A stretch of 64,000 nt of DNA from Nyssa sinensis (taxonomy: Eukaryota; Streptophyta; Magnoliopsida; Cornales; Nyssaceae), in the NCBI GenBank assembly GCA_008638375.1, contig CM018031.1, positions 63,284,188-63,348,187 of the forward strand, read 5' to 3'. Position 1 is the first letter of the stretch, and each line of letters opens with the position of its first letter. Of this stretch, positions 35,088-45,081 are shown in pieces. The translations under genes and the position numbers were made by a program. Under the pieces are notes generated by a model. The model did not search any database and was not told the origin of the DNA. It saw nothing but the letters and a program-made list of their open reading frames with translations.

Positions 35088-36646
35088 GTATTACAAGGCA
35101 TCACAATATTAAAAAATAAAAATTCAGAAAAACTTCACAATACTGTTATGTAGACCTAGCTGATTGCTCAATAGGTAAGGCACCTTCATTATCAACCGAT
35201 ATTTATGCATGGATCCATCCAAAAGAATTAGTAATGCTTGTTCCTATGTGACTTGGAGAAATCACTCACAGAAAAGTGCATCAATTGGATATGAAAAAAA
35301 ACAAACATGACAGTGCCCACACACACATTAAAGAAATAATAACACACACACACACACACACCCAGATGGCCAACAGGATGTTTCAGTGAAGTTGAGAATG
35401 AAGTCTCTGATGGGAATAATTTATTAACTTCTTGATACAAGGTGAGGGAGTCAGAGTTCAACGGAAGAAGAGAGAAGAATGTAGTCCACGTAAAGAAATG
35501 CAGGTATCTTTTGCATTGCTTTACAGCTAATTAATTGGACATCATGACTGCTACATATGTCAACACGCCTAACCTGACTTCAAATGCTTAAAAACAATCT
35601 GCTCCAACAATTGTGCTGGCTGAATAATTGTCAATATTATCATCATCCTTCAACAGTATCATCATTTGTGTCATCAGCTACATATTCTTTCTAAAATTTT
35701 TTCAGGTTTTTGGAGGAGTCCAATTGTGTCGGAATGTGCATCAACCTTTGTAAGATGCCTTCTCAAACATTCATTAAGGACTCTCTGGGAATGCCAATCA
35801 ACATGGTTCCAAGTAAGTATTCTATGATAGCAACTGCTAAGATTTGGATGGCTGCAGAGCATCCAAACATATCTATTTTTCTTATTCACCAAATCTTAGA
35901 TCCAGCATTTCAAGGCCTAGACTTCTGCACCAACATCAAATCAAGATAGATTGCATTTCTATTGAAAGCAAAAAAAGTTATACATGTTCCAGTTACTATA
36001 TATCAACACAAAATTTGAAGGCTGCAATGGAAGTTGTATTAGTCTGATAAAGTCTACAATATATACCTGATTAAACCATTACAGAAGATTTATCATTGCA
36101 ACCAAACACTTCCTAAATTTCCTCTCAAAGTAAATCTTCTGTACCCAAATGACTACAGATCAAAAAGAAAAGAATGAATCATACTGGAAGCAGTAACAGT
36201 TCCTGCACTAAAAATTTGAGGTCTTGCCAATTGTCTCAGTGGAGGGTCCCAGGATATGTAGACCACTTAGGGTACAACACTACAAGTAGATCCATCAAAA
36301 GTAAGGTGACAATTCTAGCATGTAGATGTTATACAGCTATTAAATTTGACATATGGCATATCAACCAGTTTAATACCTTAATTCTGGCATTCAATTGGGC
36401 AAAATGGTTGTGGTTGGTGCTGTGCAGTCCACCATATTGTTCAATGAGAGATGTTGAGTTGAGCATCCTTTGCTTCCAATGAAGCAAATAATCTTTCCAT
36501 CCCATGCATGTTAAATGTTACCACATATGATCACCAAGATGCCACTTATTGAAACCATTGAAGTTAAACATTAGTGATCATCATGTTCTCATATGGTTAT
36601 CAAATGTTGGGACCGACAAGCACTTGAATTCACAATCTAGGACATG

Positions 36647-36686
<40 letters not shown>

Positions 36687-37192
36687 CTATGCGTGATGCA
36701 TCAAAGTGAATCCATCCATTTGAAATTGACAGTTTAGTATAATTATCTGCACTTTTTCATTTGTAGATTTTGATGATATGAGTTGCGAGATGATATTTGG
36801 TGAGGAACCTCCTGCACCAATGGATGATCCAGCATTGAAGCAACCAGTGCTACAAACTATGTAAAAATTTCAAACACCCCTTCTCTTTCCTGTGTGTATT
36901 TTCCTACAAATTTCTTCACTATTTTACTGCTTGGCACAGGATGAAACTTCAAACTAGATCATCCAAACTGGCCTGACGTATAATAGCTCATATAGGCAGA
37001 TCAGTATGAGGTTTCATGCGTGCCAAAGGAACAGCTTGATGTGTGAATAACAAACATGAATAGTAACATAATATTGAATGCTGAAGTTATATATGCTGGA
37101 ACAGAATATTGAGATTCACATTCTCACATTTCTCCATATAATTCATTGCAGGCAAATCAAAACAAAAGCACAGCACAAATTGCTCCAGCTAA
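33584..37192 (+). CDS. D27: DWARF27 beta-carotene isomerase, seven exons, with a one-base frameshift in exon 6
   Basis: The exons are 33584-33803, 33900-34039, 34782-34874, 35442-35503, 35706-35812, 36767-36860 and 37152-37192. D27 is the plastid iron-containing enzyme that turns all-trans- into 9-cis-beta-carotene, the first committed step of strigolactone synthesis. The N-terminal 50 residues look like a transit peptide. Family blocks (DUF4033) are [20 protein letters not shown], then [60 protein letters not shown] and [11 protein letters not shown]. They continue with [15 protein letters not shown], then DDPALKQP. The conserved Cys-Tyr-Lys-Leu-Cys end follows only after skipping one base (G at 36847). 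As written, the frame shifts there and would add about 55 unrelated residues, ending at 37305. Introns 1 and 2 have GC donors. The frameshift could be real or an assembly error. The intact family length would be about 251 residues. Confidence 0.9.
33804..33899 (+). other. D27 intron 1: GC-AG, 96 bases, in frame and stop-free
   Basis: The donor is acaacag|gctcgt and the acceptor atatgcag|gg. Only this pair restores the family's ...TTTGLRN... order. The length is divisible by three and no stop occurs in frame, so an unspliced transcript would stay open and gain 32 residues, including a Tyr-Ile run coded by the (TA)n microsatellite at 33861-33895. Confidence 0.75.
33861..33895. repeat. (TA)n microsatellite in D27 intron 1
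   Basis: About 17 TA dinucleotides, ending four bases before the acceptor CAG. Confidence 0.95.
36649..36685. repeat. (TA)n microsatellite in D27 intron 5
   Basis: About 18 TA dinucleotides between exons 5 and 6. Similar TA runs sit in D27 introns 2 (34506-34519) and 3 (35062-35086). Confidence 0.95.
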
Positions 37193-38483
37193 TGCAGAAG
37201 ATATGTCCAAAAAAATCCTCACTTCTGATGACCGCTTATCAGATATATCCTTTTCATTTATTCAAAAAAAAAAAATTGGTAGTATATTTTGTATTAAATC
37301 TATGAAATGCCACCTCACTGTTCTGCAATACAGATTTTTTTTTCACTTGTTCAGGCACTGTAACCATTTGGTTTTCTGAAGTCCACCATGATTTGTTAGC
37401 CATCAAAGCAACAGAAATATAAAGGATTTCAATCATAAAAATTGACTATCATTCATAATCTTAATGGTAATGAATGCCCAAGGAATTTTTATCTTCTTTA
37501 ATAAAATTAAACATGTTTTTTTTTATAATGTAAAGAAACAATGAATTAATTGTCAATAATGCACAATCACTATCCTAAGATACAATAGTGCCATAAAGAA
37601 GCCTGAATATTCTTAGTTTTGCAATATGGATTCAAGTTTTGGATCCAGTAATGACTCAATTGCAAGGAACAGCATGTGGTAATGACATGAAAGCGAGTTC
37701 AAATTTGCACAGTGGACAGAATCTGATGGCTGAATTTTGATGATGGATTGTCCAAGTTTGATGAAATTTAAAGTCAGTACGTACCTTTGATAAGTGAGCA
37801 GATCATAGATTGAACTTGGTGCCCATACAGGCATTAGATGTTGTGGTGTCAACTCATGAGTCTGTAACTCACAGATGAGACTGATTGATGATTGATCATG
37901 GTGCCAAATAAAACTTCAGCATATTGGACGATCCAGAAAAAAAAAATTAACAATTTTTGTTATCTGATAAATGGTCAGAGCATCAATGGAATTTGGGACT
38001 CTTACAAGCAAGATAGGTTATGGTGTAACTCAATAAGGTTCTAGGTTTCAGGTGAGACTGATTACGGTGGAAATGTGGTTATAAAATGAACCACGTTATT
38101 CTTCGTCTTGGATAAAGATTTGTTTAAGATAGACTTGCGAGATAAACAAATTAAATTTGAAGATATTTTAAAATTATTATTTTATTAAATTTAACTCAAA
38201 CACTGCTTGATAAGCCAATAAATGATATAATGTTATATAAATAATCAAATTACTTAAATTTAGATCAATTTGAGCTTCATTCAAGATCATCTCAAGAAAT
38301 TAATAAAACAATCTTAAACTCTATTTGAAAACTTGTTTATTTCAACAAGTTTCATTTATAAGTAACATCTATTACATGAAACTTAAGTATTGCTGGGCGA
38401 AGGTTCAGAAGAAGTGTGTGTATATATATATACCCACACACACACACACAATAAAATGGATAATCTAGGAGTTCCTTACTTTC
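37193..38483. other. Gene-free stretch after D27
   Basis: The D27 3' region gives way to AT-rich DNA. No gene is recognisable. A compound microsatellite (gtgtgtg, TA run, CA run) lies at 38414-38451. Confidence 0.4.
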
Positions 38484-38821
38484 TATTGAAATTGGAGGCA
38501 GCAGTCCATTCAACTCCTTAAAACCCAGGTGTTAAGGAGAGGACGCAGCCTACTATATAGATAGACCAGAGAAGCTAGAGAACGGGCGATGTGGGACAAT
38601 CCAACACGCCCCATGGAACACATTGCCTGCGAAGGGAGGCCAGGTCAGAGAGCCCCGACTCCTCTAGCCCAAAGTTAGGCTCTGGCTTGGCTTTGATACT
38701 ATATTGAAATTGGAGACGCAGCCCATTCAGCTCCTTAAAACCCAAGTGTTAAGGAGAGGGGCAACCTGCTATATTGATAGACTAGAGGAGTTAGAGATAG
38801 GTAATGTGGGACAATCCAACA
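38484..38821 (-). mobile_element. TRIM element, complete, minus orientation
   Basis: Direct terminal repeats lie at 38484-38606 and 38702-38821. Read on the minus strand, each begins TGTTGGATTGTCCCACAT, contains a gggttttaaggag block and ends CCAATTTCAATA. Right after the first repeat on the minus strand comes tagtatcaaagcc, an initiator tRNA-Met-like primer binding site with one change. The internal part is about 95 bp and non-coding. Flanking 5-mers on the minus strand are aaaag and gaaag, a probable target duplication with one mutation. Confidence 0.82.
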
Positions 38822-40024
38822 CTTTTTTTGCGATCTTCACGAGGGTTGGACTGAAATGAGCACCTATTCTTAATTAATTACCAAGATGGCCAAGCCAATT
38901 ATTTACTTTATTTTAAGAAGATTAAATTAACTGAAGAGTAATGGTGTTGTAGGGTTTAAGGTCAGCAATGGTGGACCTTGAATGTCTCCCACTTTCTTTG
39001 TGCTAAGATTCTTGTGCTGTCTTTTCTGCCTCATCATCATGAGAAAATGATCGACTGAGCCGACCCACTTTCACCCATTTGAATATATATTTTGCCAAAT
39101 TTTGATCTTCTTCATTAGTGTGATTTGGGATTTTTAGGCAGCATGGTCAGTGGAGTCTGGAGAGACAAAGACAGAAACAGTGATTTCTTGTAAGACCGTG
39201 TTTGGATCTTAAAATCACGGAACATGATTTGGCAAGTATCAGCTCAAAGTGTGACACGAATGACAAAAATAGTCATTTTAGTGATTTCACATACATGCTT
39301 ATGGATTCCTGTAGGTACAACAGAAGTCTTAAGGTTTAGAACATGAAGAATGTTGTGTAGACCCCACTGTGTTAATTATAGGATTGTTGAATTTGAGAAA
39401 TTATTTTGTCAATCTGTCCCATGATATAATAATTTATATTCTCTCCGTCTCGAATTAAAAGTTCCTTATTTCATTTTGAGATGTTTCATAATAAGAGTCC
39501 TGTTTAAAAAATTAATGTATAAATAATTGTGAAATTTTTAAATTATCCTCACAAATTTAATATGAATGTACTACTCAATGTGAATGAATGTTAGTTTTGT
39601 AAATTTATTCTCTTAATCAAGTGTAAAAATATTAAATGATTGTCTAAAATAAAAAATTAATTTTCTCAAAAAAAATTATTAATTCAAGACGGAGGAAGTA
39701 TAATTTTAATATTTTACGGGATACGAGACTTGTGATGGACTGATAAAGTAACTTTCCGGGTTAGTGAAAAAGATTGCATTTAGGGCCCCCATTATGAAGT
39801 TGACTACCTTAGTCAGAAAATTGGGCTTCTTAAGTCAGAGTTTTAAAAATGGACATTTCATCATGGACTTTGCAAAGTTTGAATTGAATTGGGGCATTCC
39901 TAACTTTCACTTGTAGCAGCCAGTACGGGCCTTCAATTCGGCCCAGTGATAACGGTGACACACATTCCATTTCATACCAGATACCACCAGGAGTATATAT
40001 ATCTATTATTGAAAAATTAATCAT
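38822..40024. other. Gene-free stretch containing a Stowaway-like MITE
   Basis: No gene is recognised. The MITE is at 39439-39698. The rest is ordinary AT-rich spacer. Confidence 0.4.
39439..39698. mobile_element. Stowaway-like MITE
   Basis: The left end ttctctccgtctcgaatt and the right end aattcaagacggaggaag are inverted repeats with a few mismatches, and both ends are bounded by TA. It is 260 bp long and shares the Stowaway terminal consensus and internal ttaaaagttcctt / taagagtcctgtttaaaaa words with the element at 27778. This copy is more decayed. Confidence 0.85.
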
Positions 40025-40343
40025 ACCACCAGCAATTCATATTAATGACTGAAGAATCAATTTTTTTATAATAAATAGACATAAAAGATAAAAAATTAAT
40101 TAATTATTAAAAATATTAATTATTAAATTTTCTTTAAAAAATACCTTATATGAAACCTTTCAATAAAAAATTATATATAATGTTCAATTTAAGACATATA
40201 AAATTTCCTAACATTATTTTGAACTAAAGAAGCTATATTTTTTACACGTATTCATGTCATAATTTTCCTCACTTACAATGCTTTAAACTCCAATTAAAAT
40301 AAGATTTACAAATATAATTATGAAGACATATTATAGATGAAAT

Positions 40344-40378
<35 letters not shown>

Positions 40379-40480
40379 GTATACGTATAACTATTTTATT
40401 CTTTAATTATTAATATTATAAAGGATTTTTTTTTAAAGTAGTAATTATTAAGCAATAAAATTATTAATTATCTACCATAG
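40025..40480 (-). repeat. Dispersed AT-rich repeat, copy 2 (inverted partner of 8605-9105)
   Basis: Read on the minus strand it follows the same order of words as 8605-9105, including tttataatattaat, aataaaatagttatac, atatgtcttcataatt, tttagttcaaa and ggtttcatataagg. A CA/TA microsatellite (40346-40378) interrupts it. Confidence 0.6.
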
Positions 40481-40505
40481 AACCAAGTGGGTTCATTAAA
40501 AATTT

Positions 40506-40912
40506 ATGAGTAAATTACACTAATTTACTCATGAGATTTCTGAAATTACACTAACTTTTCATACTTTGTATGACATTTTACAGATACCTCTTACAGTCAA
40601 TTTTTTTTTATATATAAAATAACAAAATTACCAATTTTACGTTTTTCTTTTCAATTTTTTAAAATTTGACCAAATTTTTTTTTATGTTTTTTAAATAAAT
40701 ATTGATACAAATCTTAAATTTATATAAAATAAAAATAAATAAAATGGACAATTTATTATTTTGAAGAAAAAATTTAATTGAATGGGTTATTTGTATATTG
40801 TCAAGTAAAATAGGAGATGTAAATGTAATCTCAGAAATTTCAAATTAGATAAGTTTAATTATTAGGAACTTAAAAAAATATCAATATAATTTATCTAAAA
40901 TTAATTAATTAT
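40506..40912. mobile_element. AT-rich non-autonomous element, family of 18391 and 19290, copy 3
   Basis: It begins gagtaaattacactaattt and ends atcaatataatttatct. Internal blocks cagtcaattttttttt, aaaatttgaccaaattttt, aaataaatattgata and gtatattgtcaagtaaaat match the other copies in order. It is non-coding. Confidence 0.6.
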
Positions 40913-42096
40913 CAGATATTATTAATTTATTAAATATTAATTATAAAAATACCATATATGTTATTTCAAAAAAAAATACATAAAATGACAACCGGCTACT
41001 AAAAATTTCGGCCATTGAGCAAAGAAAGTGACAAGCCGAGCACCCACTTTGCATTTTTAAGCTGAGAGTCTCAGAGAGAACTCAGTTATGGCCAATAATG
41101 AACTTAGATTTCTCAGTCAAAATGGCATCTGGCAAAGGACACTGTGAGAAGACAACTAGGAGGACGAGGATTGGACAGGATTTCGGCATGTGAGGTCACA
41201 TAAGCTTTTAACTCTCCCTAGGAAAAATATACCACTTCAAATTAATTAAAAGAAGAGGTAGGACATAGGGCAGAGCTCCGTCCACATCTCCATTGCATCA
41301 CATGGATAAGCTTGTGCCCTTTTGGGATGACAATTAAAGGACCCCCATTGTTGCCTTGTTAGAGAAACTCTTGCATTCATCTTGCTTTGTTTTGGAAGGT
41401 AAGAGAGCAAGTAAATAATGGAAATGACCCAAAGATTGGAAGCATTAAACCCTAATGTTAGGTAGGCAAAACACATCATCAACCATAATTGCAAATACAA
41501 ATTCAGGACAAATTAATCCATTGAAAAATCACACTACTTCATTATTTGATATTATATGACTGTCTCCCATAATTTTTTTTATAATTTTAAAGGAAAAGTG
41601 ATAAAAATTGTAAGAGATAATCATACTATATCAAATAATAATATAAAGTAACTGTCTCACTGAACAAATTCTGATACGTGAGAACGCAAACATTTGGACA
41701 AAAAAGTTCATCCAAGTGACAATAAGGGGCACGGAGCCTATAAAAGAAAAGAGAAATGAGATGAGCCCACATCTGAAGAGGAAGTGTGCTGAGGGTAGCT
41801 CTTCTTATCCCTTCAAAACCCCACCTCAATCAGCCTTTTCTGCTATAAATTATACATTTTGCATGAGACCCAAGTGATGCCATTCTCCATAATTGAGGGA
41901 GGAAAAATTACATGGACTTGTACCTTTTTTTCCGTATATCCATAATCATTGGATCCACGAGTTAGTATATGACAATGAAATTAGGAGATATTTTTTAGAA
42001 GCCCAGTAAATGGTTAATTTTCAAGAATGCTTGAATGTCATGATTAATTTTTAAAACAACCTTATTAAATAGATACCAACTTATGATAGCTCATTA

Positions 42097-42115
42097 GGGG
42101 GGGGGGGGGGGGGGG
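42097..42115. repeat. Poly-G run of 19
   Basis: Nineteen uninterrupted G bases, long enough to form G-quadruplex structure. Such runs are often assembly-sensitive, so the exact length is uncertain. Confidence 0.9.
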
Positions 42116-42597
42116 TGGAAATAAAAGTTCATCTGAAAAGAAATTATTTTTTAAGTCAGTCACCTGGTATAACCGTCTCTATGATTTTAATATTTTGTGA
42201 AATTTACGTAAAATTTATTATAATGTTAAAACTATCGAGATTGTCATATGCATATGATGAATACATGAAATCAATGGCAGAAGGCCATTGAGGGGGGGGG
42301 TTACGCCATGTTGTAGGCCTCCTCCGAACTATAGAATTGTTTTTATACTTGTATAATTTTGATTCTTTAAAAGTTCGATCATCCCAAACTTTTCGTTCAA
42401 TCTAATATTTACTTATTATTTATTTCAATCCTCTCTCAAGATTTTGGCTCACTCCTATTTTTTGGCATAATTTAATCTTTATTTATCATTTTTTTTATTT
42501 TTTATCTCAAAATTTTTACCTAACCTAAAATTTCCTAATTTTCCACTTTCTCCCAGAGCGGCCAATCTGACACTCGAGAGGAAAAAGAAAGAAAGTA

Positions 42598-42850
42598 TTT
42601 TGGTGAATGGTGCATCAAGCAATATTGTGATTGGCCGAACTTGGGCCCAATTAATGAAACAGGTCATTTAAGCTCCAACATTTTGCAGTTACATTGCCAA
42701 TTTATTGATAGCTGTTGTTGCTGCGTTTCATTTGAAAGCAAGCCATTCCTAGTGACATTTCAATTTCTTATTGCTCCAACACCTGACAAAAAAAGACAAA
42801 AGACCATGGCTCGTTGGCTCCCCCCACCTCACAGTATTTTGGCCACATGG
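42598..42850. repeat. Direct repeat, copy 1 (partner 43329-43540)
   Basis: It shares ttggtgaatggtgcatcaag, aatgaaacaggtcatttaag, ctccaacattt, atttcaatttcttattgctc, agaccatggct and ccacatgg-type words with 43329-43540, in the same order. The copies are about 730 bp apart; the second lacks about 40 internal bases. Non-coding. Confidence 0.85.
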
Positions 42851-42980
42851 TAACTCCTTTTGTAATTGCAATAACACGTGTAGAATTACCCATGTTACCT
42901 CTCAGTATTTTGATGCCCTAATTGAGGATAGCTTCCACTATGCCAGCCTCTTTAGAGCTAGAAGTTCACCCATATTTTGA

Positions 42981-43195
42981 GGGAGGGAAACAGAAGTGCT
43001 GACCTGATGGCAAGTCTTGGACAGCAGGGGCAAAGCCCCTTGGTAATGCTGGAGAAACCTCCAGTTGAAGTAATCCAATTCCTTAAGGCTGATATGATGT
43101 TTGTAGGTTTTGAGAGAGGCTTTTAAGCCTCTCCTTCTTTGTAATTTTTTTCCTCTTGTTTCTATTTCATGTTTCTACCAAAAAAAAAAAAATTT
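42981..43195 (+). other. Transcript-like segment ending in an A-run
   Basis: Between the two direct repeats lies a less AT-rich segment that ends tgtttctaccaaaaaaaaaa, a run of about 13 A. It contains a short hairpin (gagaggcttttaagcctctc, about 43114-43133). It could be a processed retrosequence or SINE-like insertion, but no clear target duplication or Pol III boxes were found, and no source gene was recognised. Confidence 0.25.
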
Positions 43196-43328
43196 ATAAC
43201 ACATGTATAATCATAAGCATGTATAGGTTAATACACATATTTGTAAAAGCTATACCAATACCTTATGTGATAACATGTAGCTAAGGTGCACATCAAGCCC
43301 AATGTACCTTCAATTACAGTTAATCAAT

Positions 43329-43540
43329 TTGGTGAATGGTGCATCAAGCAATAATATGATTGGCCAAACTTAAGCCAAAATAATGAAACAGGTCATTTAA
43401 GCTCCAACATTTGGTAGTTGCATTACCAATTTATGGATATTTCAATTTCTTATTGCTCGACCACTAGACAAAATAAGAAAAAAGACCATGGCTCCCCCCA
43501 CCACACAGTAATTTGGTCACATGGTAGCCCTTTTCTCATT
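43329..43540. repeat. Direct repeat, copy 2 (partner 42598-42850)
   Basis: See the partner copy. About 85 percent identity by eye over the shared blocks, with one internal deletion. Confidence 0.85.
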
Positions 43541-45081
43541 CTTACTACAAGTTGATATGATGGGTCCTACACAAATTTGGTGTTCAAGTGCCTAGACAAG
43601 TGAAACAATTACTAGTAGAAAAATGTTTTATTGAATTTTACCTGGATAGGGAAAAATGACTGCATCTTGTCTCATGAATTTGTTCTCTATTGGCATTGGG
43701 TGGGCAAATGACAAAAGATAGAAGGCCATGTGATAATGGTTTGGTCTGGGGCCATAGCATCCCACAAAGATGTACAATAGGCATAGAAAAAGACTCCTTC
43801 AAAGGCAGTCTATAGATACAAATAAAGACAAGGTTAAAGCTTGGCTGAAACTGATACAAATTGTAGCCTGTAGGTGATCAATGATGGTTCAAAAACCGGA
43901 CTTCACTAGGGGTTCTAAATTTCTAATACATCTGTTAAAGCACTCTCTTTCCCTATCAGCTGTTAAAGTATTGGTTAACTGTGAGGGAAAAAAAAATTGT
44001 ACAAGTCCAGTACAAAGAAATTGTGTAGAGAATAAAAAAACTATGCTAGTAAAATAGTCATTTTAGTTAAACCAAAAATGACATCAGGCATTAGTTAACA
44101 TGTTCATTTAACATTATTTAATAGATAAAGAGTAACGTTGGTATATTAGGTTGGTTTATCGAACGATATTATTCATTATATTTTTAAAAAATTTAAATAA
44201 AAAATAAAAAATATATTTATTAATTACAAAAATACTATTGATATATCATCCGATAAATCAAATATTTTTTATATAAAAATTATTAAGTGAATCGGTAATA
44301 TCACATCATTGTGTGACTGTATTTTACAAACTCTATAAATTTTTTATTGCACAATGATGCATATGATTTCAAAGATGAGATGGTATGCTACATGTGTGTA
44401 TACACACAAACAAACACGTCATCTCACCATTCGAGCCATGTACTCTTGAGAGTATCCGATAATTTCTCTAACCGGATACGCTCTTAAACCCCCAACACTG
44501 ACCTAAAACACCTTGACCCTTAAAATTCAGAGCCACAACACAGACATTAGCAAACAAACACTTTCTCTCTGCTTCTTCCACTCCAAGGCCTGCGGTAAAA
44601 CGGTGAGTGGAGGAAGCATAAAGCGGTACACATTTAAGGTCAATTAATTCAAGCACGGCGGTGGGCCCGAGATGATGATCTACGGTCACTTAGCGTGCCT
44701 CGGAATGAAGAACCCCACCTCACCCATCATTGTCAGTGCGAAGCCATGGAGTATTGAATCATCACTTTTCATTTAGAGACAAAATAACACGAACTAAACC
44801 TTGACTTAGTGCTAAAAAACATACCAACATTCCACTCGCTTTCTTTTTTAAAAATATATTCATTGATTGACAACCATGATTTGTGCTGGAAAAGCTCGCA
44901 CAACCACTTCACTCCGAATTTTTCTATCCCATTTTTTAACACATTGCAAAAGTGACCGTTAGATTTGCCCAGATTTCCAATATTTTTTGAAATATATATA
45001 TATATATATAAAGTTTTAAAAACAAGGGAAACTAAGATTGCGCGCGAAAATAATGGACTCTATTTGCTTTTGCGCTGCGTT

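Larger units (their letters stand above)
40913..45081. other. Gene-free stretch with duplicated segments and a long poly-G run
   Basis: No gene is recognisable. It contains the poly-G run at 42097-42115, a second G-run at about 42291-42300, the direct repeat pair 42598-42850 / 43329-43540, and a polyadenylated-looking segment between them. 44130-44340 is AT-rich and repeat-like. 44460-44760 has higher GC but no family match. Confidence 0.4.

Noticed and set aside
35155..35215. tRNA-like A-box word (gattgctcaataggtaaggc) in D27 intron 3
   Set aside because: No matching B-box, acceptor stem or cloverleaf could be found downstream.
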